From the NCBI GenBank assembly GCA_963678275.1, contig OY782765.1, positions 2,790,001 through 2,854,000 of the forward strand: DNA of 64,000 bases, read 5' to 3'. Shown piece after piece: positions 15,331 through 24,461 of this stretch. The stretch's first letter is position 1. Each line of letters opens with the position of its first letter. The DNA comes from G963677445 sp963678275. Its GTDB lineage: Bacteria > Bacteroidota > Ignavibacteria > Ignavibacteriales > Melioribacteraceae. A program made the translations under genes and the position numbers. Under the pieces are notes generated by a model. The model saw only the letters and a list, made by a program, of their open reading frames with translations, was not told the origin of the DNA and did not search any database.

Positions 15331-17028
15331 ATGAGGAAAATATATTTTACATTATCGTTATTTTTAAGCTTTTCCCTGCTTTTCGCCCAAAATAAGGAAG
15401 AGGCGGTTAACGTGAAAAACAGCTCTGCTGTTGTGAACGGAGTTACGGTTTCGCATAAATATCTCGGACCGGAATTAAGCTCTGAAAATATGGTCACCCG
15501 AAAAGTTTTACATGAAGAGGCGACAAATACATATTGCGGCCCCTGCGCTAATAATAACCCCATTGCCCAGCAGTTTTGGCAAAGAAATCCCGATTCACTT
15601 GTTGTAATCACTTACCATGCGTGGTGGCCCGGTTCGGGAGACCCGATGTACCAGGCAAATACCACCCAGAACGGAGACAGGATAAATTATTATAATATCA
15701 ACGGGGTTCCCAGTCTTTTTATTGATGGAATTATTGCCGCGGCATATCCTTTCACACAGGCTAACCTCCAGAGTACATATAACCTGCGAAAGGGAGTTCT
15801 TACACCAATAACTATTGAAGCCGTTGATCAGCAGGTTGCTTATGACAGCCTCAGGTCAACCGTTACAGTTGAAGTTCAGCAGGACCCGGGCGCCGGCGAT
15901 TTTCGTCTGCAGCTCTTCGCGATTGAAAAAGAAATTCATTATACATCAGCTCCCGGCTCAAACGGTGAAAAAGATTTTTATTATGTATTCCGGAAAGCAT
16001 CTCCCTCAACCCAGGGCGTTGTTTTGAATACTGAAATTGGCACACATGAATATACCTTCACCTTTCAGACTGAAGAAACCTGGGTAGATTCTATGATCTA
16101 TTGCGCGGCGTTTGTACAGGAAGACAATTCAAAAGAGGTATTTAACGCCAATAATTCTGAAAGAATCAGCTTTCCCATGACCTTTTTCCATAAATCCCCC
16201 GGCAACAAATTGGGAAACATAATTCCCGGCCCCATCGACATAGTATGGACAATCCCCGATGATCTTGATCATTTCAGGCTCCAGGTTTCTGATAATCCCG
16301 ATTTCTCCTCATTTCTTGTATCGGAAGATAACCTGACTACCGATACTTACAATTTTGACGGAATTGTTGAGGGGGGAATGTATTACTGGAGAATGAAAGG
16401 TTTTAACAGTTCAGATTCGACAGAATACACCGATACCTGGGCTTTCGCCGGAATGTTAAACGCTCCCGACAGTTTGCAGGCTGCTTCCGGTGATAATAAA
16501 ATAATGCTTACCTGGAATGATCATTCAAATGGCGAAACTGCCTACGCCATTGAAAGAGCCCACCAGAAAATGGGAAGCACTATTTTCTTCAAACCTCACG
16601 ACACCACTTACACCGGCACAACTTATGACGATACCGATATTGAACATGATAAAACATACTGGTACAGAGTTTACGCGATAAATGATTATTCCTATTCCGA
16701 TTTCAGCGATACAACCGAAATGACCGGCATCGTGGTTGGTGTTGACGAGGACAACATTACTCCGCAAGAATATTCTCTGCGGCAGAATTACCCCAATCCC
16801 TTTAATCCCTCAACAAAAATAAACTGGTCCGTCGCCGAAAGGGGAATAGTTAAACTTACTGTTTTTAACGCTCTCGGTCAGCAGGTCAGAGTATTATTCC
16901 AGGGAGACACAACCCCCGGAAATTACGAAACAGAATTTAACGCCGAAGGATTGCCAAGCGGGGTATACTTCCTTGATCTAAATGCCGGGCAATTCAGAAA
17001 ATCGATTAAGATGGTTCTCACTAAATAA
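15331..17028 (+). CDS. Omp28-like secreted protein with T9SS type A sorting domain
   Basis: A 565-residue protein with a signal peptide (about 1-20, ending LLFAQ). A thioredoxin-like domain of the Omp28-related family follows, with EEATNTYCGPCANNNP placing a CGPC redox motif at residues 69-72 and NINGVPSLFIDG near residue 130. A middle beta-rich region and a fibronectin type III-like domain (about 375-465) lead to the C-terminal T9SS sorting domain (about 485-565) with LRQNYPNPFNPSTKI, FNALGQQV and GVYFLDL. It is exported through the Sec system, then across the outer membrane, where the tail is removed. The CGPC motif suggests thiol redox or disulfide handling on the cell surface. A strong terminator follows, so it is monocistronic. 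Confidence 0.9.
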   Translation: MRKIYFTLSLFLSFSLLFAQNKEEAVNVKNSSAVVNGVTVSHKYLGPELSSENMVTRKVLHEEATNTYCGPCANNNPIAQQFWQRNPDSLVVITYHAWWPGSGDPMYQANTTQNGDRINYYNINGVPSLFIDGIIAAAYPFTQANLQSTYNLRKGVLTPITIEAVDQQVAYDSLRSTVTVEVQQDPGAGDFRLQLFAIEKEIHYTSAPGSNGEKDFYYVFRKASPSTQGVVLNTEIGTHEYTFTFQTEETWVDSMIYCAAFVQEDNSKEVFNANNSERISFPMTFFHKSPGNKLGNIIPGPIDIVWTIPDDLDHFRLQVSDNPDFSSFLVSEDNLTTDTYNFDGIVEGGMYYWRMKGFNSSDSTEYTDTWAFAGMLNAPDSLQAASGDNKIMLTWNDHSNGETAYAIERAHQKMGSTIFFKPHDTTYTGTTYDDTDIEHDKTYWYRVYAINDYSYSDFSDTTEMTGIVVGVDEDNITPQEYSLRQNYPNPFNPSTKINWSVAERGIVKLTVFNALGQQVRVLFQGDTTPGNYETEFNAEGLPSGVYFLDLNAGQFRKSIKMVLTK

Positions 17029-17076
17029 TCCGCACCATCCCGCTAATTAAAATTTACTTTAAGAAACTGCTCTTGA

Positions 17077-17114
17077 AACCTCCGCCGAATATATCTTTCG
17101 GGGAGGTTTTTTTT
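17077..17114 (+). terminator. Rho-independent terminator after the Omp28-like gene
   Basis: AACCTCC-g-CCGAA stem pairs with TTCGG-g-GAGGTT around an 8-base loop, followed by eight T residues (17107-17114). Confidence 0.9.
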
Positions 17115-17142
17115 ATACCTCAGTTCACTGGTTAAGCCCAAT

Positions 17143-18360
17143 CAGTTCGCCATCTTCTGCGTTGTTGCCTCTTTGCCTGATCCCGCCCCCACAGGGAATT
17201 CCCTGCGGGAACACCCTGTGGTTATTCGGATTAACCCCCTTCGGGGGATTTTCGTTTTATGTCCCGATTTTGATTTTTTTATATATTGTTGAAAATTCGA
17301 TAAGAATCAGCTAACCTCTACATCCTAATGTCCCCGAAGGGGGCTAACTCGAATAGCCACCGGCAGCCGTCGGAGATGGCGGCCTGTGGAACAAACCGGG
17401 GGAAATCCAATACCTCCCCGCAGACAAAAACTGTTATAAGAAATCTTTCCAGATAAACCATCCCAGTTCGCCATCTTCTGCGTTGTTGACTCTTTGCCTG
17501 ACTCCGCCCCCACAGGAAATTCCCTGCGTGAACACCCTGTGGTTATTCGGATTAACCCCCTTCGGGGGATTTTCGTTTTATTTCCCGATTTTGATTTTTT
17601 CTATATATTGCTGAAATATCCATAAAAGTCAGCTGCCTTCAATATCGCAATGTCCCCGAAGGGGGCAAACCCGAATAGCCACCGGCAGCCGTCGGAGATG
17701 GCGGCCTGTGGAACAAACCGGGGGAAATCCAATACCTCCCCGCAGACAAAAACTGTTATAAGAAATCTTTCCAGATAAACCATCCCACTTCGCCATCTTT
17801 TCTGGTGTTGCCTCTTTGCCTGATCCCGCCCCCACAGGGAATTCCCTTCGTGAACACCCTGTGGTTATTCGGGTTAACCCCCTTCGGGGGATTTTCGTTT
17901 TATTTCCCGATTTTGATTTTTTTCTATATACTGCTGAAATATCCATAACAGTCTGCTACCTTCAACATCCTAATGTCCCCGAAGGGGGCAAACTCGAATA
18001 GCCACGGGCAGCCGTCGGAGATGGCGGCCTGTGGAACAAACCGGGGGAAATCCAATACCTCCCCGCAGACAAAAACTGTTATAAGAAATCTTTCCAGATA
18101 AACCATCCCAGTTCGCCATCTTCTGCGTTGTTGACTCTTTGCCTGATCCCGCCCCCACAGGGAATTCCCTGCGGGAACACCCTGTGGTTATTCGGATTAA
18201 CCCCCTTCGGGGGATTTTCGTTTTATGTCCCGATTTTGATTTTTTTATATATTGCTGAAATATCCATAACAGTCTGCTACCTTCAACATCCTAATGTCCC
18301 CGAAGGGGGCAAACTCGAATAGCCACATGCGGCCTTCGAAGAAGGCGGCATGTGGAGACC
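17143..18360. repeat. Four tandem copies of a ~322-bp palindromic repeat
   Basis: Units start at 17143, 17464, 17786 and 18109 (periods 321, 322, 323); the last is incomplete and diverges after about 18325. Each unit holds a long inverted repeat: GTGGTTATTCGGATTAACCC with CCTTCGGGG on one side and CCCCGAAGGGGG with CTCGAATAGCCAC on the other, about 100 bases apart. Smaller hairpins flank it, CCACAGGG...CCCTGTGG and CCACCGGC...GGCCTGTGG. Short open frames inside the units repeat from copy to copy and are not genes. Confidence 0.92.
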
Positions 18361-18416
18361 AACCAGAGAAAAACAAAAACATTCCTAACCTGTACGGACA
18401 GGATGACCAACAAAAA

Positions 18417-19760
18417 TCAGCTATTCTCTCTAAGGATTTCCAGGTATTTCATCTGGATATCCATCGGGGGAATTTCACCTTTTGCCTTGTTAATGCTGAT
18501 ATTAAGGCCATTCATTTTAAACATCTCATCAAGCGCGTCAAACATATTAATATCCGGATAACCGTTATCCCTTAGGTAATGAATAAACTTCAGGGTTCTG
18601 AACCCGTCGAACCACATTTTTTTCTGTTTTGAAAGCTGTTTCGCGCTCCCCGCGTTAACAGCTATTTTCGGCCAGCCTGAATCAAATTTATTTTCCAGAA
18701 GAAAAGAAAAAAGGAGCGGGTCAATTTTTTCAGCTTCGCTGAGTATGCTCTCAGTGGTAAAAGGTTTTTCCGGCAAAAATATTTCCAGCCATTGTTTTAA
18801 TATCCTGAACGATTCGGGATTATAGAGCAAATATTCATTCCTTTCTTCCGAAAGATACCTGTTTACTCTCTGTCCCGTTCCGAATGGCACCCTGAATGAT
18901 CCCCGTGAAGAGGGATATATTCTGGTTTCTTTTATCTGCCGTATATATGTTATCTTGGCCAGTTTTTCCATAAAATAAAAATCTTCCGCCGCTTTCCTTT
19001 TATTCATCCCCTGGATTTTTATATATGTTTCAGCGTCGCATGACATAGTCGATCCGATAGTATGAATAGCGAAAGGAGATTTGGCGAAAGTAAGCCCGAA
19101 TATGTAATATCGCAGAAATATTTCATAGCAGATTATCGCGAGCTTTTCCTTTTCACTCCCCTCCGCGGGATGAAAATAATCAACATGGGCCGCGTTAATA
19201 TTTTCCGAATTATATATTTCATAAACCGCGCTGAAATAATTTTTTTCCACTGTGCAGTCAGCGTCAAGGCAGCCCAGAATATTTTTACCCGGACTTTTAT
19301 AATCGAAGAGTTCAAGAGCAAGGTCCATACCTGTTTTTCTCGCGAAACCCACTCCCCCATCCTTAACAGGCATATTTTTACCTTCCGTGGCAGCGTCAAC
19401 AAGAGCCAGATTCAAACCTGAACGACAAATAATTTCCTCCTCTTTATCTGAATATTCCTTATTTATAATTCTCCTGAGATACTCAATGGATTCATAATTA
19501 TCTGCGAGAATAACCTCTTCAGCCCCTTTAACGTTATTCACAACTATCATTACAAGAATTTTATCAAAATATTTATTATCACACCCGACGAGTGAAAGGA
19601 TTAGTTTTTTCAGATTGTTATATTCCTTCAGAGCGGGAATAACCACAATATATTTGTATTTCCCGCCTGATTTCTCCTCAGCTTCCCGGCCGGGCATTCC
19701 AAACTTTTTCAGATATTTCTGAACGTCCGAAGGCAGATCAATCAAAATAATTCTCCTCAA
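18417..19760 (-). CDS. Family 2-like glycosyltransferase
   Basis: A 447-residue cytoplasmic protein with a GT-A fold: KYIVVIPALKEYNNLKKLI at about residues 35-54, and LGCLDADCTVEKNY at about residue 165, in which DAD is the metal- and nucleotide-sugar-binding DxD-like motif. MDLALELFDY and IHTIGSTMSCDAETYIKIQGM with AAEDFYFM supply the acceptor and catalytic-base (ED) regions of family 2 enzymes. No membrane helices are evident. The start overlaps the end of miaA by 23 bases, so the two are coupled. The acceptor sugar or lipid is unknown. An ATG at 19760 is the only start that keeps the N-terminal IILIDLPSD segment. Confidence 0.8.
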   Translation of the reverse strand: MRRIILIDLPSDVQKYLKKFGMPGREAEEKSGGKYKYIVVIPALKEYNNLKKLILSLVGCDNKYFDKILVMIVVNNVKGAEEVILADNYESIEYLRRIINKEYSDKEEEIICRSGLNLALVDAATEGKNMPVKDGGVGFARKTGMDLALELFDYKSPGKNILGCLDADCTVEKNYFSAVYEIYNSENINAAHVDYFHPAEGSEKEKLAIICYEIFLRYYIFGLTFAKSPFAIHTIGSTMSCDAETYIKIQGMNKRKAAEDFYFMEKLAKITYIRQIKETRIYPSSRGSFRVPFGTGQRVNRYLSEERNEYLLYNPESFRILKQWLEIFLPEKPFTTESILSEAEKIDPLLFSFLLENKFDSGWPKIAVNAGSAKQLSKQKKMWFDGFRTLKFIHYLRDNGYPDINMFDALDEMFKMNGLNISINKAKGEIPPMDIQMKYLEILRENS

Positions 19761-20646
19761 TTATCCGGGAAGCAGACTCAAAATCGGGGCCATCAATCCA
19801 GTGGATATTTACTCCCTCCTTTTCCATTTTTCTGTACCAGGTCATCTGTCTTTTGGCAAATTTGTGAATTGAGCTGTTAAGTTTCTGGTACATATCATTA
19901 TAATTCAATTCACCCCTGAGATAAAGGCTGAGATATTTGTATTCCAATCCAAAAAAACGCAGCTTTTCATGAGATATTCCCATCTCAAGCAATTTTTCAG
20001 CTTCTTTTATCATCCCCTCTTCCAGACGTTGTTTAAGTCGGGCGGTAATCCTTTTTTTAATCTTATCTCTTTCCATAAAAACCCCGATATTCAGAGAATT
20101 TATTTCAGGATTCTCATCTATATCCGGTATTTGTTCCGACTCGGCAATAACAAGAGCTTTAATAATCCTTTCTTTATCCTCAAGATCGGTTATGTTGTGC
20201 TGATCTGGTTTCAGGTCTAAAAGTTTTTTTCTCAGTTTCTCAATGGAATATTTTTTATATGCCTCAATTGTTTCTTCAGAAATGTCCGCTTTCTTCATAT
20301 TGTAGTTTTGGATTATCGAACTGAGATAAAGCCCCGTACCCCCGGCCATAACAGGAATGTTTTCCCTCTCCCTGATACTATGCCAGGCTTCAAAAAACCG
20401 GGTTCTGAATCTGAAAAGATTAAATTCCTCTGAGGGTTCGGCAACATCCACCAGGTGAGCAGTTATATTATGAGGCCCCACCTTATAATCCTGTAAATCT
20501 TTTCCCGTCCCTATATCCATAAAACGATAAACCTGGCGGGAATCGGCAGAGATTATTTCACCATCATACTTATCGGCAATCAGCGCCGCGAGTCTGGTTT
20601 TCCCAACAGCAGTGGGTCCCAGAACAGTCAACAGATTATAACTCAT
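19738..20646 (-). CDS. miaA: tRNA dimethylallyltransferase
   Basis: A 302-residue protein with the P-loop GPTAVGKTRLA at about residues 10-20, the substrate motif ISADSRQVYRFMDIGTGK (residues 34-51), HLVDVAEPSEEFNLFRF, MAGGTGLYLSS and the C-terminal KRQMTWYRK. These are the full set of MiaA motifs. The enzyme adds a dimethylallyl group to N6 of A37 in tRNAs that read UNN codons. Length is normal. It lies 1 base downstream of the kinase-like gene and overlaps the glycosyltransferase gene, so the three minus-strand genes form one operon. Confidence 0.97.
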   Translation of the reverse strand: MSYNLLTVLGPTAVGKTRLAALIADKYDGEIISADSRQVYRFMDIGTGKDLQDYKVGPHNITAHLVDVAEPSEEFNLFRFRTRFFEAWHSIRERENIPVMAGGTGLYLSSIIQNYNMKKADISEETIEAYKKYSIEKLRKKLLDLKPDQHNITDLEDKERIIKALVIAESEQIPDIDENPEINSLNIGVFMERDKIKKRITARLKQRLEEGMIKEAEKLLEMGISHEKLRFFGLEYKYLSLYLRGELNYNDMYQKLNSSIHKFAKRQMTWYRKMEKEGVNIHWIDGPDFESASRIIEENYFD

Positions 20647-20647
20647 C

Positions 20648-22804
20648 TCAGGGATTTTTTACCAGTGGCAGAGATAATGTAACTTCAAATCCCCCTTTAT
20701 AGGGCAGAGCAGGTGTAATGCTGCCGCTCATCATTTCCGTGGTTTTTTTCGCGAGAGTCAGACCGATACCCGCATGGGCTTCTTTACCGCTGCTGAAAAA
20801 TGGTTCGAAAACTTTACCCAGAAGATCACGTTTTATGCCGGGCCCGTTATCAAGGAATTTAATCCTTATCTCCTTTTCTCTTCTCGAGGTGGAAATAACT
20901 ATCTTACAATCTTTTGGTGTCGCTTCAACCGAGTTTTTTACAATTTCCCTGAATACTTTAGAAAATTCATGATAATCTATCCTGACTACCGCGTCAAGAT
21001 CAAATTCAAATTCAAGCGAGGCGTTGTTAGCGAAAAGATAAGATTTTATTTTTTTGTAATATTCCTCAAGCAGACTGTTAATATTCCTGTTTATCAGAAA
21101 CATTTGTGAACTTGAGCTGCTGAAAAAGGAGATAGTCCTCAAATCATCAATAAGCTCATTAACCTTTTCGAGCGCCATATTATGAACGTTGCTCCCCTCC
21201 TTTTTGTCATCCTGTCCCGCATGCTCCAGGTATCTTTTGCCGAGGAGAAGAGATTTTTTAACATCCGAGACAAGATAATCGGCCATACCTTTCAGCGACA
21301 CATATCTCGTATCGATTGTTTGCTGTTCATCAATTCTGGCGCCGGCGACAGCCCTGGCCGCGTGGGGCGAAAATGCCTTGAGCATCTCCACATCCTTTTT
21401 ACCATATTTACCGTTTTTATTATTCAGCAACTGCAGAACAGCAATTATTTTACCATCTTTACTTCGCAGGGGAAAACATAAAAGGCTGCTTTCATTATTG
21501 ACCGAGCCATTTTCATAATCAGGTCTGACACTTATCTTTCCTTCTTTACCGCTGATATTCATTATCTCACCGGTCTGGGCGACCCATCCGGCAATTCCTT
21601 CCCCTTTTCGTAATTCCACAACCTTTCCCGAACCATCAGGAGCTGATAGCTCAAGTTTTCCTTTTTCTTCATTTAAAAGAAAAAGAAAGCCTTTTTCAGA
21701 ATCAGTGATTTTTTCCGCTGCTTCAAGAACTGAGGTAACCGCGGAGTCTAAACCATCATTTAACCGGAGAGTCAGAATAATATCTGAAATTTCCCTGTAT
21801 TGCTCCCTGCTAAGCTCTGGTTCTGTCACCGCGCTTTCTGCCGGGATTGTTTCAGGAATTTCCTCATCTTCAAAATCGTCAGTTTCCTCCGGTTCTATAA
21901 GAGACTCATTCAGCTTTTCTTCCTCTTCGGAGGTCCTTCCGGCATCCATATCATCAATATATATATTATCATCTTCAATTTCCGGAATGACAGGCGTCTC
22001 ATCCTGTTCAGGTGTTCCTGTTTCATCTGTATCACCAGGTTCCTGTTCATCCTCAGCTTCATCCAGATCGGGAAGATCATCAAGAGCAAATGAAAAATCG
22101 GGAATTTCAACCTCCAGGTCCTCCTCTTCATCCGGTTCACCGGGTAAATCAGCCTCTTCTCTTTGCAGGCTCACAATATCAATATCGGGCAGGGTGATTT
22201 TTTCATCCGGCTGATCATCAGGCCCCAAATCAATTTCCGGATCATCAACTTCAAATTTTATTTCTTCATCATCCTCCATCTCAGGCATATCCCATTCAGG
22301 CAGATCATCTACTGAAAAGCTTTCCTCTTCCTTATCTATAATCCCGGTAGAGCTGTCGGGCTCCTCCCCGGAGAGCAGATCGGTATACTGCTCCCGGTTA
22401 CTCTCCTCAACAACTACTGAGCGGAGCAGATTTACAATGATACTTTCATCCTGCAGCGCAAGGTTATTCAGCTCATCAATATCAAGCAGAAAAAGATATG
22501 AGTTTTTTATGGCGATAGCTGTTTCCACCCGCGGTATCTTTTCCTGGATTTCGTCATACCCGAAGAACTCATTTTCTTTTATATCGCGACGCGCATTATT
22601 CCCGGCGTCATCTTTTTTTAACAGCCTGACTTTACCCGAAATAAGAAGATACAAAAATTCGGCTTTGTCACCTGACTTATATATTATTCCTCCCTCATTG
22701 GCAGGAACAAGTTTACCATTAATATTGTCGAAATCAATCGCAGATAAATCAATATTCTGCATCAGAGAATTTTTTCCAAGCGTATTTTTTACTTTTTCGT
22801 CCAT
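20648..22804 (-). CDS. cNMP-GAF-HATPase protein, kinase-like without clear phospho-His
   Basis: A 718-residue cytoplasmic protein. Domains in order: cyclic-nucleotide-binding-like domain (about 15-125, YLLISGKVRLLKK), a very acidic low-complexity linker of about 200 residues (about 150-340), GAF domain (about 345-490, KGFLFLLNEEKGKLEL, KGEGIAGWVAQTGE), and a GHKL ATPase domain (about 600-715) with N box REIVKNSVEA, G1 DNGPGI, F box FEPFFSSG and G2 GIGLTLAKK. Between GAF and ATPase, where a HisKA helix should offer H-E/D-x-x-x-P, the sequence reads ADYLVSDVKKSLLLGKRYLEH, with Asp at the expected His place. It may be a kinase with a displaced His (the EHAG or NVHNM histidines) or an ATP-sensing non-kinase. 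Confidence 0.85.
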   Translation of the reverse strand: MDEKVKNTLGKNSLMQNIDLSAIDFDNINGKLVPANEGGIIYKSGDKAEFLYLLISGKVRLLKKDDAGNNARRDIKENEFFGYDEIQEKIPRVETAIAIKNSYLFLLDIDELNNLALQDESIIVNLLRSVVVEESNREQYTDLLSGEEPDSSTGIIDKEEESFSVDDLPEWDMPEMEDDEEIKFEVDDPEIDLGPDDQPDEKITLPDIDIVSLQREEADLPGEPDEEEDLEVEIPDFSFALDDLPDLDEAEDEQEPGDTDETGTPEQDETPVIPEIEDDNIYIDDMDAGRTSEEEEKLNESLIEPEETDDFEDEEIPETIPAESAVTEPELSREQYREISDIILTLRLNDGLDSAVTSVLEAAEKITDSEKGFLFLLNEEKGKLELSAPDGSGKVVELRKGEGIAGWVAQTGEIMNISGKEGKISVRPDYENGSVNNESSLLCFPLRSKDGKIIAVLQLLNNKNGKYGKKDVEMLKAFSPHAARAVAGARIDEQQTIDTRYVSLKGMADYLVSDVKKSLLLGKRYLEHAGQDDKKEGSNVHNMALEKVNELIDDLRTISFFSSSSSQMFLINRNINSLLEEYYKKIKSYLFANNASLEFEFDLDAVVRIDYHEFSKVFREIVKNSVEATPKDCKIVISTSRREKEIRIKFLDNGPGIKRDLLGKVFEPFFSSGKEAHAGIGLTLAKKTTEMMSGSITPALPYKGGFEVTLSLPLVKNP

Positions 22805-22945
22805 CTTTTATCCGATGTGATAAATCAAAACCATGATTGCTAAGTAACAACATGGCATTATAGCAGTAATTATATTATTTTTCAACTTTAAAGTATTGAT
22901 TAGAAGAAATAAACTCAAAAATCATTATAGCAAAGAATCTTTTCA

Positions 22946-23533
22946 ATGAATAATGCATCCAATTTTTCAGAGACAGAACTGATTGTGAAAGCTCAACAGG
23001 GTGACAGGAAGTCGCTTGCCGAGCTGGTTAAAAATTACGAACAAACTGTATACAACTTCGCATTTAAGATCTGCCGCGACAAGGAACGCGCGGAACACAC
23101 CATGCAGGAGACATTTATGAGCATGGTGAAATCGCTAAAACAGTTCAGTGGAAAATCGAAACTTTCCACATGGCTTTATACTGTAGTTTCGAATCATTGT
23201 CTTATGCTTGCGCGATCATCAAAAAAATATTCCTTTTCCTCGATCGACGATGATGATACATATGTTGATGAATCGAGTATTACCGATTGGAAAGTCAATC
23301 CGGAAAATATCACAGAAAATAATGAACTCCGGACAGTTCTCGATGAAGCAATAAACAAGCTGCACCCTGATTACAGGATAGTTTTTCTGCTCAGGGATGT
23401 TGAAGGACTTTCGACAGAAGAAACCGGAAAAGTTATGGACCTTTCGGTCCCCGCGGTTAAATCAAGACTGCACCGCGCGAGATTGTTTTTAAGAAATGAA
23501 TTAAATGAGACTTTTAATTATGAGCGAGCATAA
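22946..23533 (+). CDS. ECF-type RNA polymerase sigma factor
   Basis: A 195-residue protein with sigma-70 region 2 (about residues 12-85: ELVKNYEQTVYNFAFKICRDKERAEHTMQETF, FSGKSKLSTWLYTVVSN) and region 4 (about 130-185: LHPDYRIVFLLRDVEGLSTEETGKVMDLSVPAVKSRLHRAR). Regions 1.1 and 3 are absent, as in extracytoplasmic-function sigma factors. It is followed with a 14-base overlap by a small cysteine- and histidine-containing protein that is probably its anti-sigma factor, and then by an OsmC-family protein. The arrangement suggests a redox- or stress-responsive regulon. The ATG at 22946 opens the protein just ahead of region 2. Confidence 0.95.
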   Translation: MNNASNFSETELIVKAQQGDRKSLAELVKNYEQTVYNFAFKICRDKERAEHTMQETFMSMVKSLKQFSGKSKLSTWLYTVVSNHCLMLARSSKKYSFSSIDDDDTYVDESSITDWKVNPENITENNELRTVLDEAINKLHPDYRIVFLLRDVEGLSTEETGKVMDLSVPAVKSRLHRARLFLRNELNETFNYERA

Positions 23534-23762
23534 ACATAATTGCAAGGCGCTTCTCAACAAGATATGCGATAATCTCGGTGAAGATATGAAATCGCCTAAG
23601 TGTGAAGCCCTTAAACAGGAAATTGAATCCTGCGAGACCTGTAAACAGTTTTTCACATCGGTAGAAAAAACTATCGGCCTCTATAAGGAATATAACGTCG
23701 AAGTGACCGATGAATCGCATAAAAACCTGATGAAACTTCTCGACCTGGATGAATTCTGCTGA
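23520..23762 (+). CDS. Small zinc-finger-like anti-sigma factor candidate
   Basis: An 80-residue protein with Cys/His pairs arranged HKHNC near the N-terminus and SCETC at about residue 40, a spacing like the zinc-binding anti-sigma (ZAS / putative zinc-finger) domain. It has no membrane segment, unlike many anti-sigma factors, and so resembles soluble redox-sensing ZAS proteins such as RsrA. The start is taken at ATG 23520, inside the end of the sigma gene; an upstream in-frame ATG at 23505 is possible. The 14-base overlap with the sigma gene supports a sigma / anti-sigma pair. Confidence 0.72.
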   Translation: MSEHKHNCKALLNKICDNLGEDMKSPKCEALKQEIESCETCKQFFTSVEKTIGLYKEYNVEVTDESHKNLMKLLDLDEFC

Positions 23763-23763
23763 T

Positions 23764-24201
23764 ATGGAAAAAGATATTATATTTGAAACATCTATTCAGT
23801 GGAAAGGGAAAAAACGGGGTATAATAGGAGCGGGGAAATCCCCCGAACTTGAGATCGACGCCCCGGCGGAATTCATCGGAGGCATTTCGAAGTTGTGGAC
23901 GCCGGAACATCTTTTTGTTGCCTCGGCCAATATTTGTCTTATGACCACCTTCATGACAATCACCGGGATGTCGAAACTTGAAATTCAGGATTACAGCTCA
24001 CACGCCAAAGGAACCCTTTCAAAAGAGGATGGTAAATTTATTTTTAGCGGGATAGATATTTTTCCGAAAATTTCTGTCAGATCGGAAAGAGAAAAGGAAA
24101 GGGCCGAAAGACTGATTCACAAAGCGGAGGAACATTGCCTGATCTCAAATTCGATGAAAAACCCCACCAGAATTTTCCCCGAATTTGTGATTATTCCATA
24201 A
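23764..24201 (+). CDS. OsmC/Ohr family protein
   Basis: A 145-residue OsmC-fold protein: FETSIQWKGKKRG at the start, PEHLFVASANICLMTTFM with the first conserved Cys at about residue 59, and EEHCLISNSM with the second at about residue 127. The two cysteines are the peroxidatic and resolving pair of OsmC/Ohr thiol peroxidases, which reduce organic hydroperoxides. The conserved IP-rich end (RIFPEFVIIP) is also present. ATG 23764 is preferred; an in-frame ATG at 23749 overlaps the previous gene's end. Its position after the sigma / anti-sigma genes suggests it belongs to the same stress operon. Confidence 0.87.
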   Translation: MEKDIIFETSIQWKGKKRGIIGAGKSPELEIDAPAEFIGGISKLWTPEHLFVASANICLMTTFMTITGMSKLEIQDYSSHAKGTLSKEDGKFIFSGIDIFPKISVRSEREKERAERLIHKAEEHCLISNSMKNPTRIFPEFVIIP

Positions 24202-24408
24202 GCTTCAAAATTCCACGAAAAAATGATTCTTTAACATTTCATTTTAAAATCTTCCATTATTTGGCTGAAAAATCCATTATCGGGTATAGCTCCCCGTAAA
24301 ACAAAGTTGTCAACACAGGATCAACCGGCTCAGGGATTTTTAGCGACCGGGTTGAATAATGTGAATGAATCACTTAAGGGGAATAACAATTTGGCAAGTT
24401 GTAATGGG
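24202..24408. other. Convergent spacer, no gene seen
   Basis: This short region between the OsmC gene and a minus-strand barrel gene contains no credible coding frame. Confidence 0.4.
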
Positions 24409-24438
24409 GAAAAAATCCCCGGACTATTGCCGGGGATT
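24409..24438 (-). terminator. Rho-independent terminator of the beta-barrel gene
   Basis: On the minus strand AATCCCCGG-caatagt-CCGGGGATT is followed by a run of T residues (A run at 24409-24415 on the plus strand). Confidence 0.85.
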
Positions 24439-24461
24439 CAGGTAAAAATCTTTATTCCCTC

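Noticed and set aside
17325..18322. Open reading frames of 60-105 codons on both strands within the 322-bp repeats
   Set aside because: They recur identically in each repeat copy, have no ribosome sites, and are products of palindromic GC-rich sequence.
17143..18360. CRISPR-like array
   Set aside because: Units are over 300 bp, nearly identical along their whole length and without variable spacers; no cas genes are in the window.
21705..22214. Long antisense frame (169 codons) opposite the kinase-like gene
   Set aside because: It is the complement of the acidic GAA/GAT-rich linker, giving an artificial Ser-rich frame.
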